DNA of 64,000 nt, from contig NZ_CP015880.1 of assembly GCF_000697965.2 (NCBI RefSeq), positions 434,001 to 498,000 on the forward strand, in the 5' to 3' direction. Made by a program: the position numbers and the translations under genes. Within the stretch, counting starts at the first letter, position 1. Every line of letters begins with the position of its first letter. The notes beneath the pieces were generated by a model that saw only the letters and a list, made by a program, of their open reading frames with translations, did no database searches and had not been told where the DNA came from. The stretch comes from Ensifer adhaerens (GTDB lineage Bacteria > Pseudomonadota > Alphaproteobacteria > Rhizobiales > Rhizobiaceae). Of this stretch, positions 16,470 through 28,135 are shown in pieces.

Positions 16470-19268
16470 ATGTTCAAGGTTCTTACATGCCTGGTGGTAG
16501 AGCATAATCCCAGACTGGTCGTTTTGGCCGCACTTGTGTGCTTTCTCGCGAGTTACGGAGCAGTAACGCTGCTGCAGCGCGCCCGCGGCTCCTCGGGCAA
16601 GGCGAAAGCGATCTGGGCGACGGCCGCCGGCATCGCCAGCGGCTTCGGCATCTGGGCGACCCACTTCATCGCCATGCTCGCCTATGATCCCGGCGTCGTC
16701 CTCGGCTACCAGATGGATCTCACCGGCCTGTCGCTGGCCGTTGCCATCATCCTCACCACGACGGCCCTATTGATCGCGACCCATGTTCAGGACCGCCTCG
16801 GCTGGATTGCTGGCGGCTTCGTTCTCGGCGGCGGCGTCGCCTGCATGCATTTTCTTGGCATGGCGGCGCTCGACGTGCCGGGCAGCATCCGCTGGAATGC
16901 GGCACTGGTCGTCGCCTCCGTGGTCGTCGGCTCGCTGTTTGACATCGCCGCTCTGCGCACGATCGCCAGTGTCGGCAAGCCGCTGAAGGCGAAGATCCTT
17001 GCCACCCTGCTGATGACGCTCGGGATCGTCGCGTTGCATTTCACCGCCATGGGTGCGGTCACGATCGAGGCCGATCTGCTGACGCCGACCCATGCGGGCA
17101 TGATCCAGCCGCATCTGCTTGCCTTCGTCATCGCCGGCACCGCCTTCTTCCTGCTGTCGATGGTGCTGATCGCCGCCGGCTTCGCCCATCATGCCGAGCT
17201 TTCCGCCGCTGCTGCCGAACGGGAATTCGCCCGCTTCGTGCGCAGCGTGAAGGACTACGCGATCTATATGCTCGACACCGACGGCCGCGTCGCCAGCTGG
17301 AACGCCGGCGCCGAGGCCAACAAGGGCTATAAGGGCGAGGAAATCGTCGGCAAGAATTTCGCCTGCTTCTACTCGCAGGAGGATCAGCGCGACGGCGTAC
17401 CGCAGCGGGCGCTCGAGGTCGCACTGGCCGATGGTAAGTACGAGAACGAAGGCTGGCGCTATCGCAAGGACGGATCCCGGTTCTGGGCTCACGTGGTGCT
17501 CGACCCCTTCATGGACGACGACGGCAAGCACGCCGGCTTCATCAAGATCGTCAAGGACATCACCAAGGCGAAGCTTGACGCCGACCGTATCGCCGAAGTC
17601 AGCAACAATCTCGATGTCGCGCTCGAAAACATGTCGCAGGGCATCTGCCTGTTCGACAGCAGCGACCGGCTGTTGCTCTCCAACCGTCGCTGCCGAGAGA
17701 TCTTCGGCTTCTCCGAGACACTCGCCGGCAAGGGGCTGACCTTCCGCGAAATCCTCGATATCGTCTTTGCCCGCATCTACACAGATCCGGAGATGGCCCG
17801 GACCAAGGCCGAGGAGCTCTACCAGAAGCACCGGATCGAAATGGTCGGCAATGGCGGCGGCGATATCGTCGAAAAGCTCGTCAACGGCCGCTCGATCCTG
17901 ACCAAGCATCGCACGCTGCCCGATGGCGGCTGGGTGAGCACCTATGAGGACATCACCGAGCGGCTCGACACCGAGGAGCAGATTACCTTCCTTGCCCGCC
18001 ACGACAGCCTCACGGGGCTGCCGAACCGGCTGCAGTTCAGCAGCTATCTCGAAGAGGAGCTGGACGCGGCCGCCTGGTTCAACCGCAAGGTCGCCGTCAT
18101 CGGCATCGACCTCAACAAGTTCAAGGAAGTCAACGATCTGCACGGCCACGCCGCCGGAGACTTCGTGCTGGTGACGATCGCCCAGCGCATGAAGGGCCTT
18201 CTGCAGGAAGGCGAGTTCGTGGCACGCTTCGGCGGCGACGAGTTCGCGGCGGTCAAGCGCTTCGAGGAACTCTCCGAGCTTAACGACTTCCTGCGCCGGA
18301 TCGAAAAGAGCCTGCATGAGGAAATGCGCTTTGGCGATTTCGAGCTCAAGTCCGGCGGCAGCATGGGTGTCGCGATCTATCCGCAGGATGCCGAGACGGC
18401 CGACACGCTGATCAACAATGCCGACCTTGCGATGTACCGGGCGAAGGCCGCCCTCAACCAGACCGTCTGCTTCTACGAGGTGTCGATGGATGAAGCTGCC
18501 CGCCAGCGGCGCGCGCTTGCCAACGATCTCTGGGACGCGGTCGAGAAGAAGCAGCTTGCCTTGCACTACCAGGTGCAGAAGTCTGTGATGAGCGGCGCCG
18601 TCATCGGCTACGAGGTGCTCCTGCGCTGGAGCCATCCGGAACGCGGCATGGTGCCTCCGAGCGAGTTCATCCCGCTTGCCGAGGAATGCGGCGCGATCCT
18701 GCCGATCGGCGAATGGGTGCTGCGCGAGGCCTGCCGCGAGGCGGCGGGCTGGGAGAGCAGTCACAAGATTGCCGTCAACCTTTCGCCGGTCCAGCTTGCC
18801 AACGGCGACATCGTCAGTCTGGTTCAGGACGTGCTTGCCGACACGGGTCTCGACCCGAACCGGCTGGAGCTCGAAATCACGGAATCGACGATCATCGACG
18901 ACAAGGAGCGGGCGCTGCTGACGCTGCGCCAGATCAAGGAACTGGGCGTCACCATCGCGATCGACGACTTCGGGACCGGCTATTCGTCGCTCGAGACGCT
19001 GCGGTCCTTCCCCTTCGACAAGATCAAGCTCGACCGGAGCTTCATGTGGGAAGTGGAAGGCAGCCCGCAGGCCAAGGCGATCGTGCGCGCCATTCTTGCG
19101 CTCGGCCAGAGCCTGTCCGTGCCTGTCCTTGCCGAAGGCGTCGAAACGCAGAAGCAGCTCGATATCCTGCAAGCCGAGGGCTGCGACGAGGCGCAGGGCT
19201 ATCTGCTTGGTCGCCCGGCGCCGATCACGGTGCTCTTCACGGGCAAGGACGACGCGGCGGCAGCCTGA
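16470..19268 (+). CDS. MHYT-PAS-PAS-GGDEF-EAL cyclic-di-GMP protein
   Basis: A 932-residue inner-membrane signalling protein. The N-terminal MHYT domain has seven membrane helices with the repeated pattern in ATHFIAMLAY, ACMHFLGMAAL and ALHFTAMGAV; MHYT domains are proposed to bind copper and sense gases. Two PAS regions follow (about 260-375 and 385-500). The diguanylate cyclase domain has DSLTGLPNRLQF and an intact RFGGDEFAAV near residue 588. The phosphodiesterase domain reads YEVLLRW near 715 (EVL in place of EAL), with EITEST, DDFGTGYSSL and AEGVET all present. Both synthesis and breakdown of c-di-GMP are possible. The ATG at 16470 is chosen over a TTG two codons earlier. Confidence 0.93.
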   Translation: MFKVLTCLVVEHNPRLVVLAALVCFLASYGAVTLLQRARGSSGKAKAIWATAAGIASGFGIWATHFIAMLAYDPGVVLGYQMDLTGLSLAVAIILTTTALLIATHVQDRLGWIAGGFVLGGGVACMHFLGMAALDVPGSIRWNAALVVASVVVGSLFDIAALRTIASVGKPLKAKILATLLMTLGIVALHFTAMGAVTIEADLLTPTHAGMIQPHLLAFVIAGTAFFLLSMVLIAAGFAHHAELSAAAAEREFARFVRSVKDYAIYMLDTDGRVASWNAGAEANKGYKGEEIVGKNFACFYSQEDQRDGVPQRALEVALADGKYENEGWRYRKDGSRFWAHVVLDPFMDDDGKHAGFIKIVKDITKAKLDADRIAEVSNNLDVALENMSQGICLFDSSDRLLLSNRRCREIFGFSETLAGKGLTFREILDIVFARIYTDPEMARTKAEELYQKHRIEMVGNGGGDIVEKLVNGRSILTKHRTLPDGGWVSTYEDITERLDTEEQITFLARHDSLTGLPNRLQFSSYLEEELDAAAWFNRKVAVIGIDLNKFKEVNDLHGHAAGDFVLVTIAQRMKGLLQEGEFVARFGGDEFAAVKRFEELSELNDFLRRIEKSLHEEMRFGDFELKSGGSMGVAIYPQDAETADTLINNADLAMYRAKAALNQTVCFYEVSMDEAARQRRALANDLWDAVEKKQLALHYQVQKSVMSGAVIGYEVLLRWSHPERGMVPPSEFIPLAEECGAILPIGEWVLREACREAAGWESSHKIAVNLSPVQLANGDIVSLVQDVLADTGLDPNRLELEITESTIIDDKERALLTLRQIKELGVTIAIDDFGTGYSSLETLRSFPFDKIKLDRSFMWEVEGSPQAKAIVRAILALGQSLSVPVLAEGVETQKQLDILQAEGCDEAQGYLLGRPAPITVLFTGKDDAAAA

Positions 19269-19386
19269 GCCGTACGTCCGCGTCTCTGCCGCACACCTTC
19301 ACCGCAATCGCCCATGGGGCGGTTGCGGCGGCCATATGTGATCGAGGGTTCTCTACACTCGGGCCCGTGCGCGGGCAGGGGCGGGC

Positions 19387-19836
19387 TTACTGGCGCAGCA
19401 GTGCGCGACCCGCGACTTCCACGAGAAAGCGTGGAAAGAAAAAGATGCCGGTGATCATGCCGGAATAGCGCTGTTCGAGGCCGGAGGATTCTCCGATGCA
19501 GAATAGCGGCTGCTTCTGGCCGGACTCCTCGAGCGCGATCGTCGTCGAAAAGCAGAAAGACGAGCAGCTCGTTGCCGCCTGTTCGAACAGTTCGAGCACG
19601 TGATTGCGATCGGCCGGATCGTAGCAGCGAACGAAGTTCAGAAGGCCGCACTCGCCGTCACGCAGGCCATGGATCGCGGCCGCCTTCTCGCCGAGCCGGA
19701 ACAGGCCCGTCGACAGGTCGCCGGACCACCCCTCCGAGACGCAAAACTGCTCCATGAATTCATGATGCGGTAGGCCCGGATGCAGATGTCCCGAAGAGCC
19801 GAGGGGAGCGGAATTTGCTCTGGTGATCTTAAACAC
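19387..19836 (-). CDS. PAS-like small protein, paralogue of the gene at 9868-10296
   Basis: A 149-residue protein of unknown function, convergent with the MHYT-GGDEF-EAL gene. Visible features: WSGDLSTGLFRLGEKAAAIH around residue 38, CGLLNFVRCYDPADRNHVLE around 62, then EQAATSCSSFCFSTT. The same blocks occur in order in the protein at 9868-10296, so the two are paralogues about 9 kb apart. The layout resembles a PAS fold without an output domain. The Cys-rich stretch (SCSSFCF) is shared. Nothing here shows a ligand. The convergent c-di-GMP gene might be a functional partner, but that is a guess. Confidence 0.65.
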   Translation of the reverse strand: MFKITRANSAPLGSSGHLHPGLPHHEFMEQFCVSEGWSGDLSTGLFRLGEKAAAIHGLRDGECGLLNFVRCYDPADRNHVLELFEQAATSCSSFCFSTTIALEESGQKQPLFCIGESSGLEQRYSGMITGIFFFPRFLVEVAGRALLRQ

Positions 19837-20282
19837 GGTCTACCCCAGCAGAGTTCCCGGAGCTGCCTTCGGCGCCCCAGGGAAACGCGTCCCAATGTGC
19901 AAACTGCGCCCGACATGACCAATACGAGAGCGCACGCCACGTGATGTGGGTGTTTTCTCAAGTAGAAAGGTCTATAGATAGTAGTGGATCTCGCCGGCGA
20001 ACTTATTTCGAAGGAGAGTGTCGGCTTAATTTGCGATTAAATACTTTTATTCTTTAGGTATAGTCTCGAAGAATTTCCGGATGGGCAGCGAATACGAAAA
20101 AGCCCCGGCGATTGCCTGTCTGCCTTAAGTGTGCCGCCCAGTCTCCCCTCAATCTTCGCTCACTTGGGGCGCTGTTATAGTTCGTTTTTTTTCGACTTCA
20201 ACGGTTTTTTGAAGCCTGACTACAACCGATGGGTTTTTTCCTGCCGACTGTTCGGCAGATGCTCTCCGGCGATGAGTGGCAT
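19837..20282. other. Intergenic region between the PAS-like gene and the groEL terminator
   Basis: About 450 bases, less GC-rich than the surroundings, with several T-runs. CTGCCGA and TCGGCAG (20241-20258) make a perfect 7-bp hairpin, but the T-run lies on the wrong side for a plus-strand terminator. Open frames here have no family resemblance or ribosome-binding site. It presumably holds the promoter of the PAS-like gene. Confidence 0.4.
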
Positions 20283-20284
20283 TG

Positions 20285-20320
20285 ATAAAAAACAAGAAAG
20301 GCGACCCGAAGGCCGCCTTT
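20285..20320 (-). terminator. Rho-independent terminator of groESL
   Basis: Read on the minus strand, AAAGGCGGCC-TTCG-GGTCGCCTTT is a 10-bp stem (one G-U pair) capped by a stable UUCG tetraloop, followed by CTTGTTTTTT. It is about 250 bases past the groEL stop because the 106-base repeats lie in between. Confidence 0.9.
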
Positions 20321-20342
20321 CCGATCCGGATGGATCCTTGCA

Positions 20343-22231
<1,889 letters not shown>

Positions 22232-22275
22232 TCATTGCCCATTGGTTGTCATAAAAAGGGGTGGACGCCGGCTGA

Positions 22276-22572
22276 TCAGCCGATGATGCCCATGATGTCG
22301 GCTTCCTTCATGATCAGAAGGTCTTCGCCGTTGATCTTGACTTCGGTGCCCGACCACTTGCCGAACAGAACGCGGTCGCCAGCCTTGACGTCGAGGGCAA
22401 CGACCTTGCCGCTTTCGTCACGGGCGCCCGAACCGACGGCGACGATTTCGCCTTCCTGCGGCTTTTCCTTGGCGGTGTCCGGAATGATGATGCCGCCCTT
22501 GGTCTTCTCTTCAGACTCAACGCGGCGAACGACGACGCGGTCGTGCAGCGGGCGGAAGTTGGTGCTTGCCAT
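22276..22572 (-). CDS. groES: Co-chaperonin GroES
   Basis: A 98-residue co-chaperonin that forms the heptameric lid of the GroEL chamber. It starts [20 protein letters not shown] and carries the mobile loop [17 protein letters not shown] around residues 20-37, then [20 protein letters not shown] and the usual end EADIMGIIG. The ATG at 22572 is the family start with GAGGGA upstream; the frame extends another 24 codons towards the CIRCE element but without family similarity. First gene of the groES-groEL operon. Confidence 0.98.
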   Translation of the reverse strand: MASTNFRPLHDRVVVRRVESEEKTKGGIIIPDTAKEKPQEGEIVAVGSGARDESGKVVALDVKAGDRVLFGKWSGTEVKINGEDLLIMKEADIMGIIG

Positions 22573-22631
22573 TAGTCTAATCCCTCGATCAAATGACATT
22601 ACGGATCGCTGATCGACCCGATGGATGGGTG

Positions 22632-22658
22632 TTAGCACTCTCATTTATCGAGTGCTAG
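22632..22658 (-). promoter_or_regulatory. CIRCE element (HrcA operator) of groESL
   Basis: TTAGCACTC-N9-GAGTGCTAG matches the CIRCE consensus TTAGCACTC-N9-GAGTGCTAA in all but the last base. It lies in the 5' leader of groES, 60 bases before the start codon and just after the predicted transcription start. CIRCE is bound by the HrcA repressor; hrcA itself is not in this window. Confidence 0.97.
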
Positions 22659-22659
22659 C

Positions 22660-22695
22660 GATGCCGAGATAAGCTTGGGTATGGGGTGAGTCAAG
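22660..22695 (-). promoter_or_regulatory. Predicted groESL promoter (RpoH/sigma-70-like)
   Basis: On the minus strand CTTGAC (22695-22690) is followed after 16 bases by CTTATCT (22673-22667), a good alphaproteobacterial heat-shock type promoter (CTTG then CTTATnT). The start would fall a few bases before the CIRCE element, which is the classical arrangement. The remaining bases up to the next gene at 23006 show no other clear feature. Confidence 0.65.
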
Positions 22696-23005
22696 GATCG
22701 GCGCCTAGATTTTTTGCTGACGGCAGTTGCCCTGGACGGGCGCAGCAGGCGCGGGCACAGGCAGCCTAGCCCCATTCTTGGCGAAATGTGGGCGATCGCG
22801 TCGATGAGTGGCATGGGCGGGATTTTGACGGTTGATAACCACGACAATGTGCTTCTACGCGGCGGGCCGCATCTGCAGTGCATTTTTCCTGGTTCTCGAC
22901 ACCGCCGGAATCCTTGGGAGGGTGCGCCTTTTTCGGGAGACGAGACTTGTAATCTCCTGTCTTCCTTGCCATGCAAGCCGGAAACCGTGTTTGCAGGAAG
23001 CCAGG

Positions 23006-23854
23006 ATGGCCGCAAGGATCAACAGTTTTCGCGAAATCGCCAAGCGCTACGATGTCGTTTTATGTGACGTCTGGGGCGTGCTTCACAACGGCGTGCAGGC
23101 TTTCGCGTCCGCCTGTGAAGCATTGGCCGAGGCGCGCGCCGCCGGACTGACCGTCGTGCTCATCACCAATTCACCGCGCCCGAGCCCGATGGTGAAGGTG
23201 CAGATCCGCAGTCTCGGCGTGCCCGACGAAGCCTATGATCGGATCGTCACTTCGGGCGACGTGACCCGGGCGCTGATCGCTGCCGCCGACAAGAAGATCT
23301 TCTTCATCGGCGCCGAGCGCGACCTGCCCCTGCTCGAGGGGCTGGGGACGCAGATCGTTTCCTCGGAAGATGCCGAGACGGTCGTCTGCGCCGGCTTCTA
23401 TGACGACGAGACCGAAACGCCCGAGCATTACCGCGCGACCCTGACGGGCCTTGCCAAGCGCAAGATCCCGTTCATCTGCGCCAACCCGGACCTCGTCGTC
23501 GAGCGTGGTCACCGGCTGATCCCCTGCGCCGGTGCGATTGCCAAGCTTTACGAAGAGCTGGGTGGCGAGGCGCGCATCGCCGGCAAACCCTATATCGCGA
23601 TCTATCGCGCCGCCCTGGGCGAGGCGAAGGCCGCGCGCGGGGCGATTGACCTGACCCGTGTCATCGCCGTCGGCGACGGCATGCCGACGGACGTCAAGGG
23701 CGCGCAGGACGCGGGCCTGGATCTGCTCTATATCAGCGCCGGTATCCACGCCCAGGAATACATGAACGAAAGCCGGACCGACGAGGCGAAGCTTGCCGCC
23801 TTCCTCAAGAAGGAGGGCGCCTCGCCGAAATACTGGATGCCACGGCTCGCCTGA
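23006..23854 (+). CDS. HAD superfamily class IIA hydrolase (TIGR01459 type)
   Basis: A 282-residue NagD-like HAD hydrolase. Motif I is DVVLCDVWGVLHNG near residue 18, where the usual second Asp of DxD is replaced by Trp-Gly spacing typical of the TIGR01459 subgroup. LITNSPRPSP is motif II, and VIAVGDGMPTDVKGAQDAGL is the acidic motif for Mg near residue 215. The cap sits between motifs II and III (class IIA). The start ATG at 23006 has AGGAAGCCAGG before it. It is followed 13 bases later by ribF; the same order is common in rhizobia. Substrate unknown, probably a small phosphate ester. Confidence 0.88.
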   Translation: MAARINSFREIAKRYDVVLCDVWGVLHNGVQAFASACEALAEARAAGLTVVLITNSPRPSPMVKVQIRSLGVPDEAYDRIVTSGDVTRALIAAADKKIFFIGAERDLPLLEGLGTQIVSSEDAETVVCAGFYDDETETPEHYRATLTGLAKRKIPFICANPDLVVERGHRLIPCAGAIAKLYEELGGEARIAGKPYIAIYRAALGEAKAARGAIDLTRVIAVGDGMPTDVKGAQDAGLDLLYISAGIHAQEYMNESRTDEAKLAAFLKKEGASPKYWMPRLA

Positions 23855-23867
23855 CGGGAAGACGGAG

Positions 23868-24854
23868 ATGACGGTTTTTCATCGCAACGAGACCCGTGAT
23901 CCGCTTCCGGAGCACTTGCGCGGCGGTGTCGTCGCCATCGGCAATTTCGATGGCGTTCACCGCGGCCACCAGTCGGTCCTTAACCGGGCGCTGGAGGAGG
24001 CCAAGTCGCGCGGCGTGCCCGCGCTGGTCCTGACTTTCGAGCCGCATCCGCGAACCGTTTTTCGCCCGGACACTCCAGTCTTCCGGCTGACGCCGGCGCC
24101 GCTGAAGGCGCGCATCCTCGAAGGCATGGGCTTCGGCGCCGTCATCGAATATCCCTTCGACCGTACCTTCTCTCAGCTTTCCGCCTCGGATTTCATCCAC
24201 CGCATCCTGCTTGAATGGCTGCATGCCTCGCATGTGGTGACCGGTTTCGACTTTCATTTCGGCAAGGGCCGCGAAGGCGGGCCCGCCTTTCTGATGGCGG
24301 CAGGCGGCGACAACGGGTTTGGTGTGACGCTGGTCGATGCCTTCCGTGATGAAAATGCATCCGTCATCTCGTCGAGCTATGTCCGCGCGCTGCTCGGCGA
24401 AGGCGATGTCGCCCAGGCCGCGGGCATGCTCGGCTACCGTTATCTCGTCGAAGCCGAGGTGATCGGCGGCAAGAAGCTCGGTCGCGAACTCGGTTTTCCC
24501 ACCGCCAACATGCGGCTTGCACCCGAGGTGGAACTCCGACCCGGCATCTACGCCGTGCGCTTCCGTCGTCCCGACGGCTCGCTTTACGACGGGGTCGCCA
24601 GTTTCGGGCGCCGGCCGACGGTCGACAGCGACGGCGAACCGCTGCTCGAGACCTTCGTCTTCGACTTCTCCGGCGATCTCTATGGCGAAGTCTGCGCCGT
24701 GACTTTCTTCGGTCACCTGCGCGACGAATTGAAATTCGATGGCCTCGATCCGCTGGTGGCGCAGATCCGGCAGGACGAGGCCGAGGCCCGCGCGCTGCTT
24801 TCCGGCGTCACGCCACTCGGTGACATCGACCGCAAGCTCAACTTCGCCCGATAA
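23868..24854 (+). CDS. ribF: Bifunctional riboflavin kinase/FMN adenylyltransferase
   Basis: A 328-residue enzyme that converts riboflavin to FMN and then to FAD. The N-terminal adenylyltransferase domain has VVAIGNFDGVHRGHQSV near residue 22 and SSSYVRALLGEGDV. The C-terminal riboflavin kinase domain has KKLGRELGFPTANMRL near 205 and YDGVASFGRRPTVDSDGEPL, with ETFVFDFSGDLYG. The ATG at 23868 has GACGGAG before it. It likely forms one transcript with the upstream HAD gene. The region behind it before ileS is 244 bases. Confidence 0.96.
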   Translation: MTVFHRNETRDPLPEHLRGGVVAIGNFDGVHRGHQSVLNRALEEAKSRGVPALVLTFEPHPRTVFRPDTPVFRLTPAPLKARILEGMGFGAVIEYPFDRTFSQLSASDFIHRILLEWLHASHVVTGFDFHFGKGREGGPAFLMAAGGDNGFGVTLVDAFRDENASVISSSYVRALLGEGDVAQAAGMLGYRYLVEAEVIGGKKLGRELGFPTANMRLAPEVELRPGIYAVRFRRPDGSLYDGVASFGRRPTVDSDGEPLLETFVFDFSGDLYGEVCAVTFFGHLRDELKFDGLDPLVAQIRQDEAEARALLSGVTPLGDIDRKLNFAR

Positions 24855-24969
24855 AAGATTTCGGTCTTCGCGCGGCGGCGGACCTTTTCAAAAGGCCGAA
24901 AACGCCTTAAACAACCGGCCACCATGACCCGGCACCGTCGATTGATCATCGATCAGCGAATTATTGGCC

Positions 24970-25007
24970 CGGCCTTCCGCGTGCTGTGATCAGCCGGAAG
25001 GTCCGGG
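24970..25007 (+). other. Leader hairpin upstream of ileS
   Basis: CCGGCCTTCCG and CGGAAGGTCCGG pair over 11 bases with one bulge around a 15-base loop, about 90 bases before the ileS start codon. No T-run follows. It may be a leader structure or a weak terminator of ribF. No T-box elements are visible. Confidence 0.35.
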
Positions 25008-25098
25008 ATTTCGGCGTTTCCGACGCCCCAGTCATCTCTCGATACCGAGCCCATTTCGTATGCGCGGCCGTTCGCGCGAAGAAGCGATTGCAAAAACC

Positions 25099-28008
25099 AT
25101 GACCGACACCGCTGAAAAGATCGACTACTCCTCGACCCTCTATCTGCCGCAGACGGAATTTCCGATGCGCGCGGGCCTGCCGCAGAAGGAGCCGGAAACG
25201 GTGGCCCGCTGGCAGAAGATGGGCCTCTACAAGAAGCTGCGCGCATCGGCTGCCGGCCGCGACAAGTTCGTGCTGCACGACGGCCCGCCCTATGCCAACG
25301 GCAACATCCACATCGGCCACGCGCTGAACAAGATCCTCAAGGACGTCATCAACCGCTCGTTCCAGATGCGCGGTTTCGACGCCAACTACGTACCCGGCTG
25401 GGACTGCCACGGTCTGCCGATCGAGTGGAAGATCGAGGAGAAGTACCGCGAGAAGGGCCAGAACAAGGACGAGGTTCCGGTCAACGAGTTCCGTCGGGAA
25501 TGCCGCGATTTCGCCGCCGGCTGGATCCAGGTCCAGGCCGAGGAGTTCAAGCGTCTCGGCATCGAGGGCGACTTCGACAATCCCTACACGACGATGAACT
25601 TCCACGCCGAAGCGCGCATCGCCGGCGAACTGATGAAGATCGCCAAGCTCGGCCAACTCTATCGCGGCTCGAAGCCTGTCATGTGGTCGGTCGTCGAGCG
25701 CACGGCGCTTGCCGAAGCCGAAGTCGAATACGCCGATGTCGAAAGCGACATGATCTGGGTGAAGTTCCCGGTCACCGAAGGTCCCGACAGCCTTGCCGGC
25801 ACCTTCGTTGTGATCTGGACGACCACGCCCTGGACCATCCCCGGCAACCGCGCCATCGCCTACTCGTCGCGTTATGCCTATGGCCTCTACGAAGTGGCGA
25901 CCGCCGAGAACGATTTCGGCCCCCAGCCGGGCGAGAAGCTGATCTTTGCCAAGCGCCTGGCCGATGAGTCTGCCGCCAAGGCGAAGCTCACCTTCAACTT
26001 CGTTCGCGACCTCGAGGCCGATGAACTGTCGTCCGTGACCTGCGCCCATCCGCTGCACGGTCTGGGCGGCGGCTACGCCTTCAAGGTGCCGTTGCTCGAC
26101 GGCGACCACGTGACAGACGATGCCGGCACCGGCTTCGTGCACACGGCCCCGAGCCACGGCCGCGAGGACTTTGATGCCTGGATGGACAATGCCCGCGCGC
26201 TCGAAGCCCGCGGCATCTCCTCGGCGATCCCGTTCACGGTCGATGATGCCGGCTACTTCACCGCTGACGCCCATGGTTTCGGCCCGGACGCCGAAGGTGG
26301 CGCGGGCCGCGTCATCGACGACAAGGGCAAGAAGGGTGACGCCAACGATCGCGTCATCAAGGCGCTGATCGCCCGTCACGCGCTCTTCGCTCGCGGTCGC
26401 CTCAAGCATTCCTATCCGCATTCCTGGCGCTCGAAGAAGCCGGTGATCTTCCGCAACACGCCGCAATGGTTCGTCTACATGGACAAGGCCTTTGGTGATG
26501 GCACGACCCTGCGTTCGCGCGCGCTGTCCGCCATCGACGACACCCGCTTCGTTCCGGGCGCCGGCCAGAACCGCCTGCGTGCGATGATCGAAGGCCGTCC
26601 GGACTGGGTGCTCTCGCGCCAGCGCGCCTGGGGCGTGCCGATCGCGATCTTTGCCGACGATCAGGGCGAGATCCTGATCGACGAGGCCGTCAACGCTCGC
26701 ATCCTCGACGCTTTCGAACAGGAAGGTGCCGATGCCTGGTTCACCGAAGGCGCCAAGGATCGCTTCCTCGGCAACGACCACGATCATGCCAAGTGGCATC
26801 AGGTCATGGACATCCTCGACGTGTGGTTCGACAGCGGTTCGACCCATACCTTCACGCTCGAAGACCGTCCGGACCTGAAGTGGCCGGCCGACGTCTATCT
26901 CGAAGGTTCGGACCAGCATCGCGGCTGGTTCCATTCCTCGCTGCTCGAAGCCTGCGCCACGCGCGGCCGCGCACCCTACAACGCCGTTGTCACCCATGGT
27001 TTCACCATGGATGAGAAGGGCGAGAAGATGTCGAAGTCCAAGGGCAACACCGTCACCCCGCAAGAGGTGATGAAGGATGCCGGCGCCGACATCCTGCGCC
27101 TGTGGGTGATGACGACGGATTATTGGGAAGATCAGCGCCTCGGCAAGACGATCATCCAGACAAACATCGACGCCTATCGCAAGCTGCGCAACACGATCCG
27201 CTGGATGCTCGGCACGCTCGCCCACGACAAGGGCGAGGAAATTGCCTATGCCGAGATGCCGGAACTCGAAAAGCTGATGCTGCATCGCCTGGCCGAACTC
27301 GACCAGGTCGTGCGCGAAGGCTACGACGCCTTCGACTTCAAGAAGATCGCCCGTTCGCTGATCGATTTCTCGAACGTCGAACTCTCGGCCTTCTATTTCG
27401 ACGTTCGCAAGGATGCGCTCTACTGCGACGCGCCGTCGAGCCTGCGCCGCCGTGCGGCACTCGCCGTCATCCGCAAGCTCTTCGATTGCCTCGTGCTGTG
27501 GCTGGCGCCGATGCTGCCGTTTACGACCGAAGAGGCCTGGCTGTCGCGCAAGCCCGATGCGGTCTCGGTGCATCTCGAACAGTTCCCGGCGATCCCGGCG
27601 GAATGGAAGAACGATGCGCTCGAAGCCAAGTGGGAGAAGATCCGTGCGGTCCGCACCGTCGTCACCGGCGCGCTCGAGATCGAACGCAAGGACAAGCGCA
27701 TCGGCTCGTCGCTGGAAGCCGCACCGGTCGTCCACGTGGCCGATCCGGAGCTGTTGAAGGCGCTGGAAGGCCAGGATTTCGCCGAGATCTGCATCACCTC
27801 GGGGATCACTGTCGAGACCACCGAAGGTCCGGCCGACGCGTTCCGGCTGGCTGACGTGGCCAAGGTCAGCGTCGTGCCGAAGCTTGCCGAGGGCCAGAAA
27901 TGTGCTCGCTCCTGGCGGATCACGACCGATGTCGGTTCTGACGCACTCTACCCGGACGTGTCCGCCCGGGATGCCGCTGCCTTGCGCGAGCTTGGTTTCA
28001 AGGCTTAA
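25099..28008 (+). CDS. ileS: Isoleucine--tRNA ligase
   Basis: A 969-residue class I synthetase that charges tRNA-Ile. HIGH signature: [18 protein letters not shown] near residue 70. Editing (CP1) domain: [17 protein letters not shown] near 237 and [19 protein letters not shown] near 338. KMSKS loop: [16 protein letters not shown] near 640. [15 protein letters not shown] and [15 protein letters not shown] are also typical. The start at 25099 gives [17 protein letters not shown]; upstream in-frame starts add residues without similarity. Length and motifs are normal for alphaproteobacteria. Confidence 0.97.
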   Translation: MTDTAEKIDYSSTLYLPQTEFPMRAGLPQKEPETVARWQKMGLYKKLRASAAGRDKFVLHDGPPYANGNIHIGHALNKILKDVINRSFQMRGFDANYVPGWDCHGLPIEWKIEEKYREKGQNKDEVPVNEFRRECRDFAAGWIQVQAEEFKRLGIEGDFDNPYTTMNFHAEARIAGELMKIAKLGQLYRGSKPVMWSVVERTALAEAEVEYADVESDMIWVKFPVTEGPDSLAGTFVVIWTTTPWTIPGNRAIAYSSRYAYGLYEVATAENDFGPQPGEKLIFAKRLADESAAKAKLTFNFVRDLEADELSSVTCAHPLHGLGGGYAFKVPLLDGDHVTDDAGTGFVHTAPSHGREDFDAWMDNARALEARGISSAIPFTVDDAGYFTADAHGFGPDAEGGAGRVIDDKGKKGDANDRVIKALIARHALFARGRLKHSYPHSWRSKKPVIFRNTPQWFVYMDKAFGDGTTLRSRALSAIDDTRFVPGAGQNRLRAMIEGRPDWVLSRQRAWGVPIAIFADDQGEILIDEAVNARILDAFEQEGADAWFTEGAKDRFLGNDHDHAKWHQVMDILDVWFDSGSTHTFTLEDRPDLKWPADVYLEGSDQHRGWFHSSLLEACATRGRAPYNAVVTHGFTMDEKGEKMSKSKGNTVTPQEVMKDAGADILRLWVMTTDYWEDQRLGKTIIQTNIDAYRKLRNTIRWMLGTLAHDKGEEIAYAEMPELEKLMLHRLAELDQVVREGYDAFDFKKIARSLIDFSNVELSAFYFDVRKDALYCDAPSSLRRRAALAVIRKLFDCLVLWLAPMLPFTTEEAWLSRKPDAVSVHLEQFPAIPAEWKNDALEAKWEKIRAVRTVVTGALEIERKDKRIGSSLEAAPVVHVADPELLKALEGQDFAEICITSGITVETTEGPADAFRLADVAKVSVVPKLAEGQKCARSWRITTDVGSDALYPDVSARDAAALRELGFKA

Positions 28009-28015
28009 CGCATTG

Positions 28016-28053
28016 TTACCGGATGAATTGCACTCCTTGCGTTCATCCGGTAA
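28016..28053 (+). terminator. 12-bp perfect stem-loop just after ileS, without a T-run
   Basis: TTACCGGATGAA and TTCATCCGGTAA form a perfect 12-bp stem with a 14-base loop, starting eight bases after the ileS stop. The following bases are AACCTGCC, so there is no U-tract. Likely a 3'-end hairpin or attenuating structure between ileS and the lipoprotein gene. Confidence 0.5.
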
Positions 28054-28135
28054 AACCTGCCCGAAATTTGGCGGATTTCTCCGCCATGGGCGCTTGAGTG
28101 GCCGCGCTGACTGGTGGCCGGCTGGAAGGAATCTC

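Noticed and set aside
16767..19172. An 801-codon open frame on the minus strand across the MHYT-GGDEF-EAL gene
   Set aside because: Antisense shadow; no recognisable domain, typical composition of reversed alphaproteobacterial coding sequence.
20241..20258. Hairpin CTGCCGA-N4-TCGGCAG as a terminator
   Set aside because: The T-run precedes the stem on the plus strand, and the minus strand has an A-run after it, so it fits neither direction.
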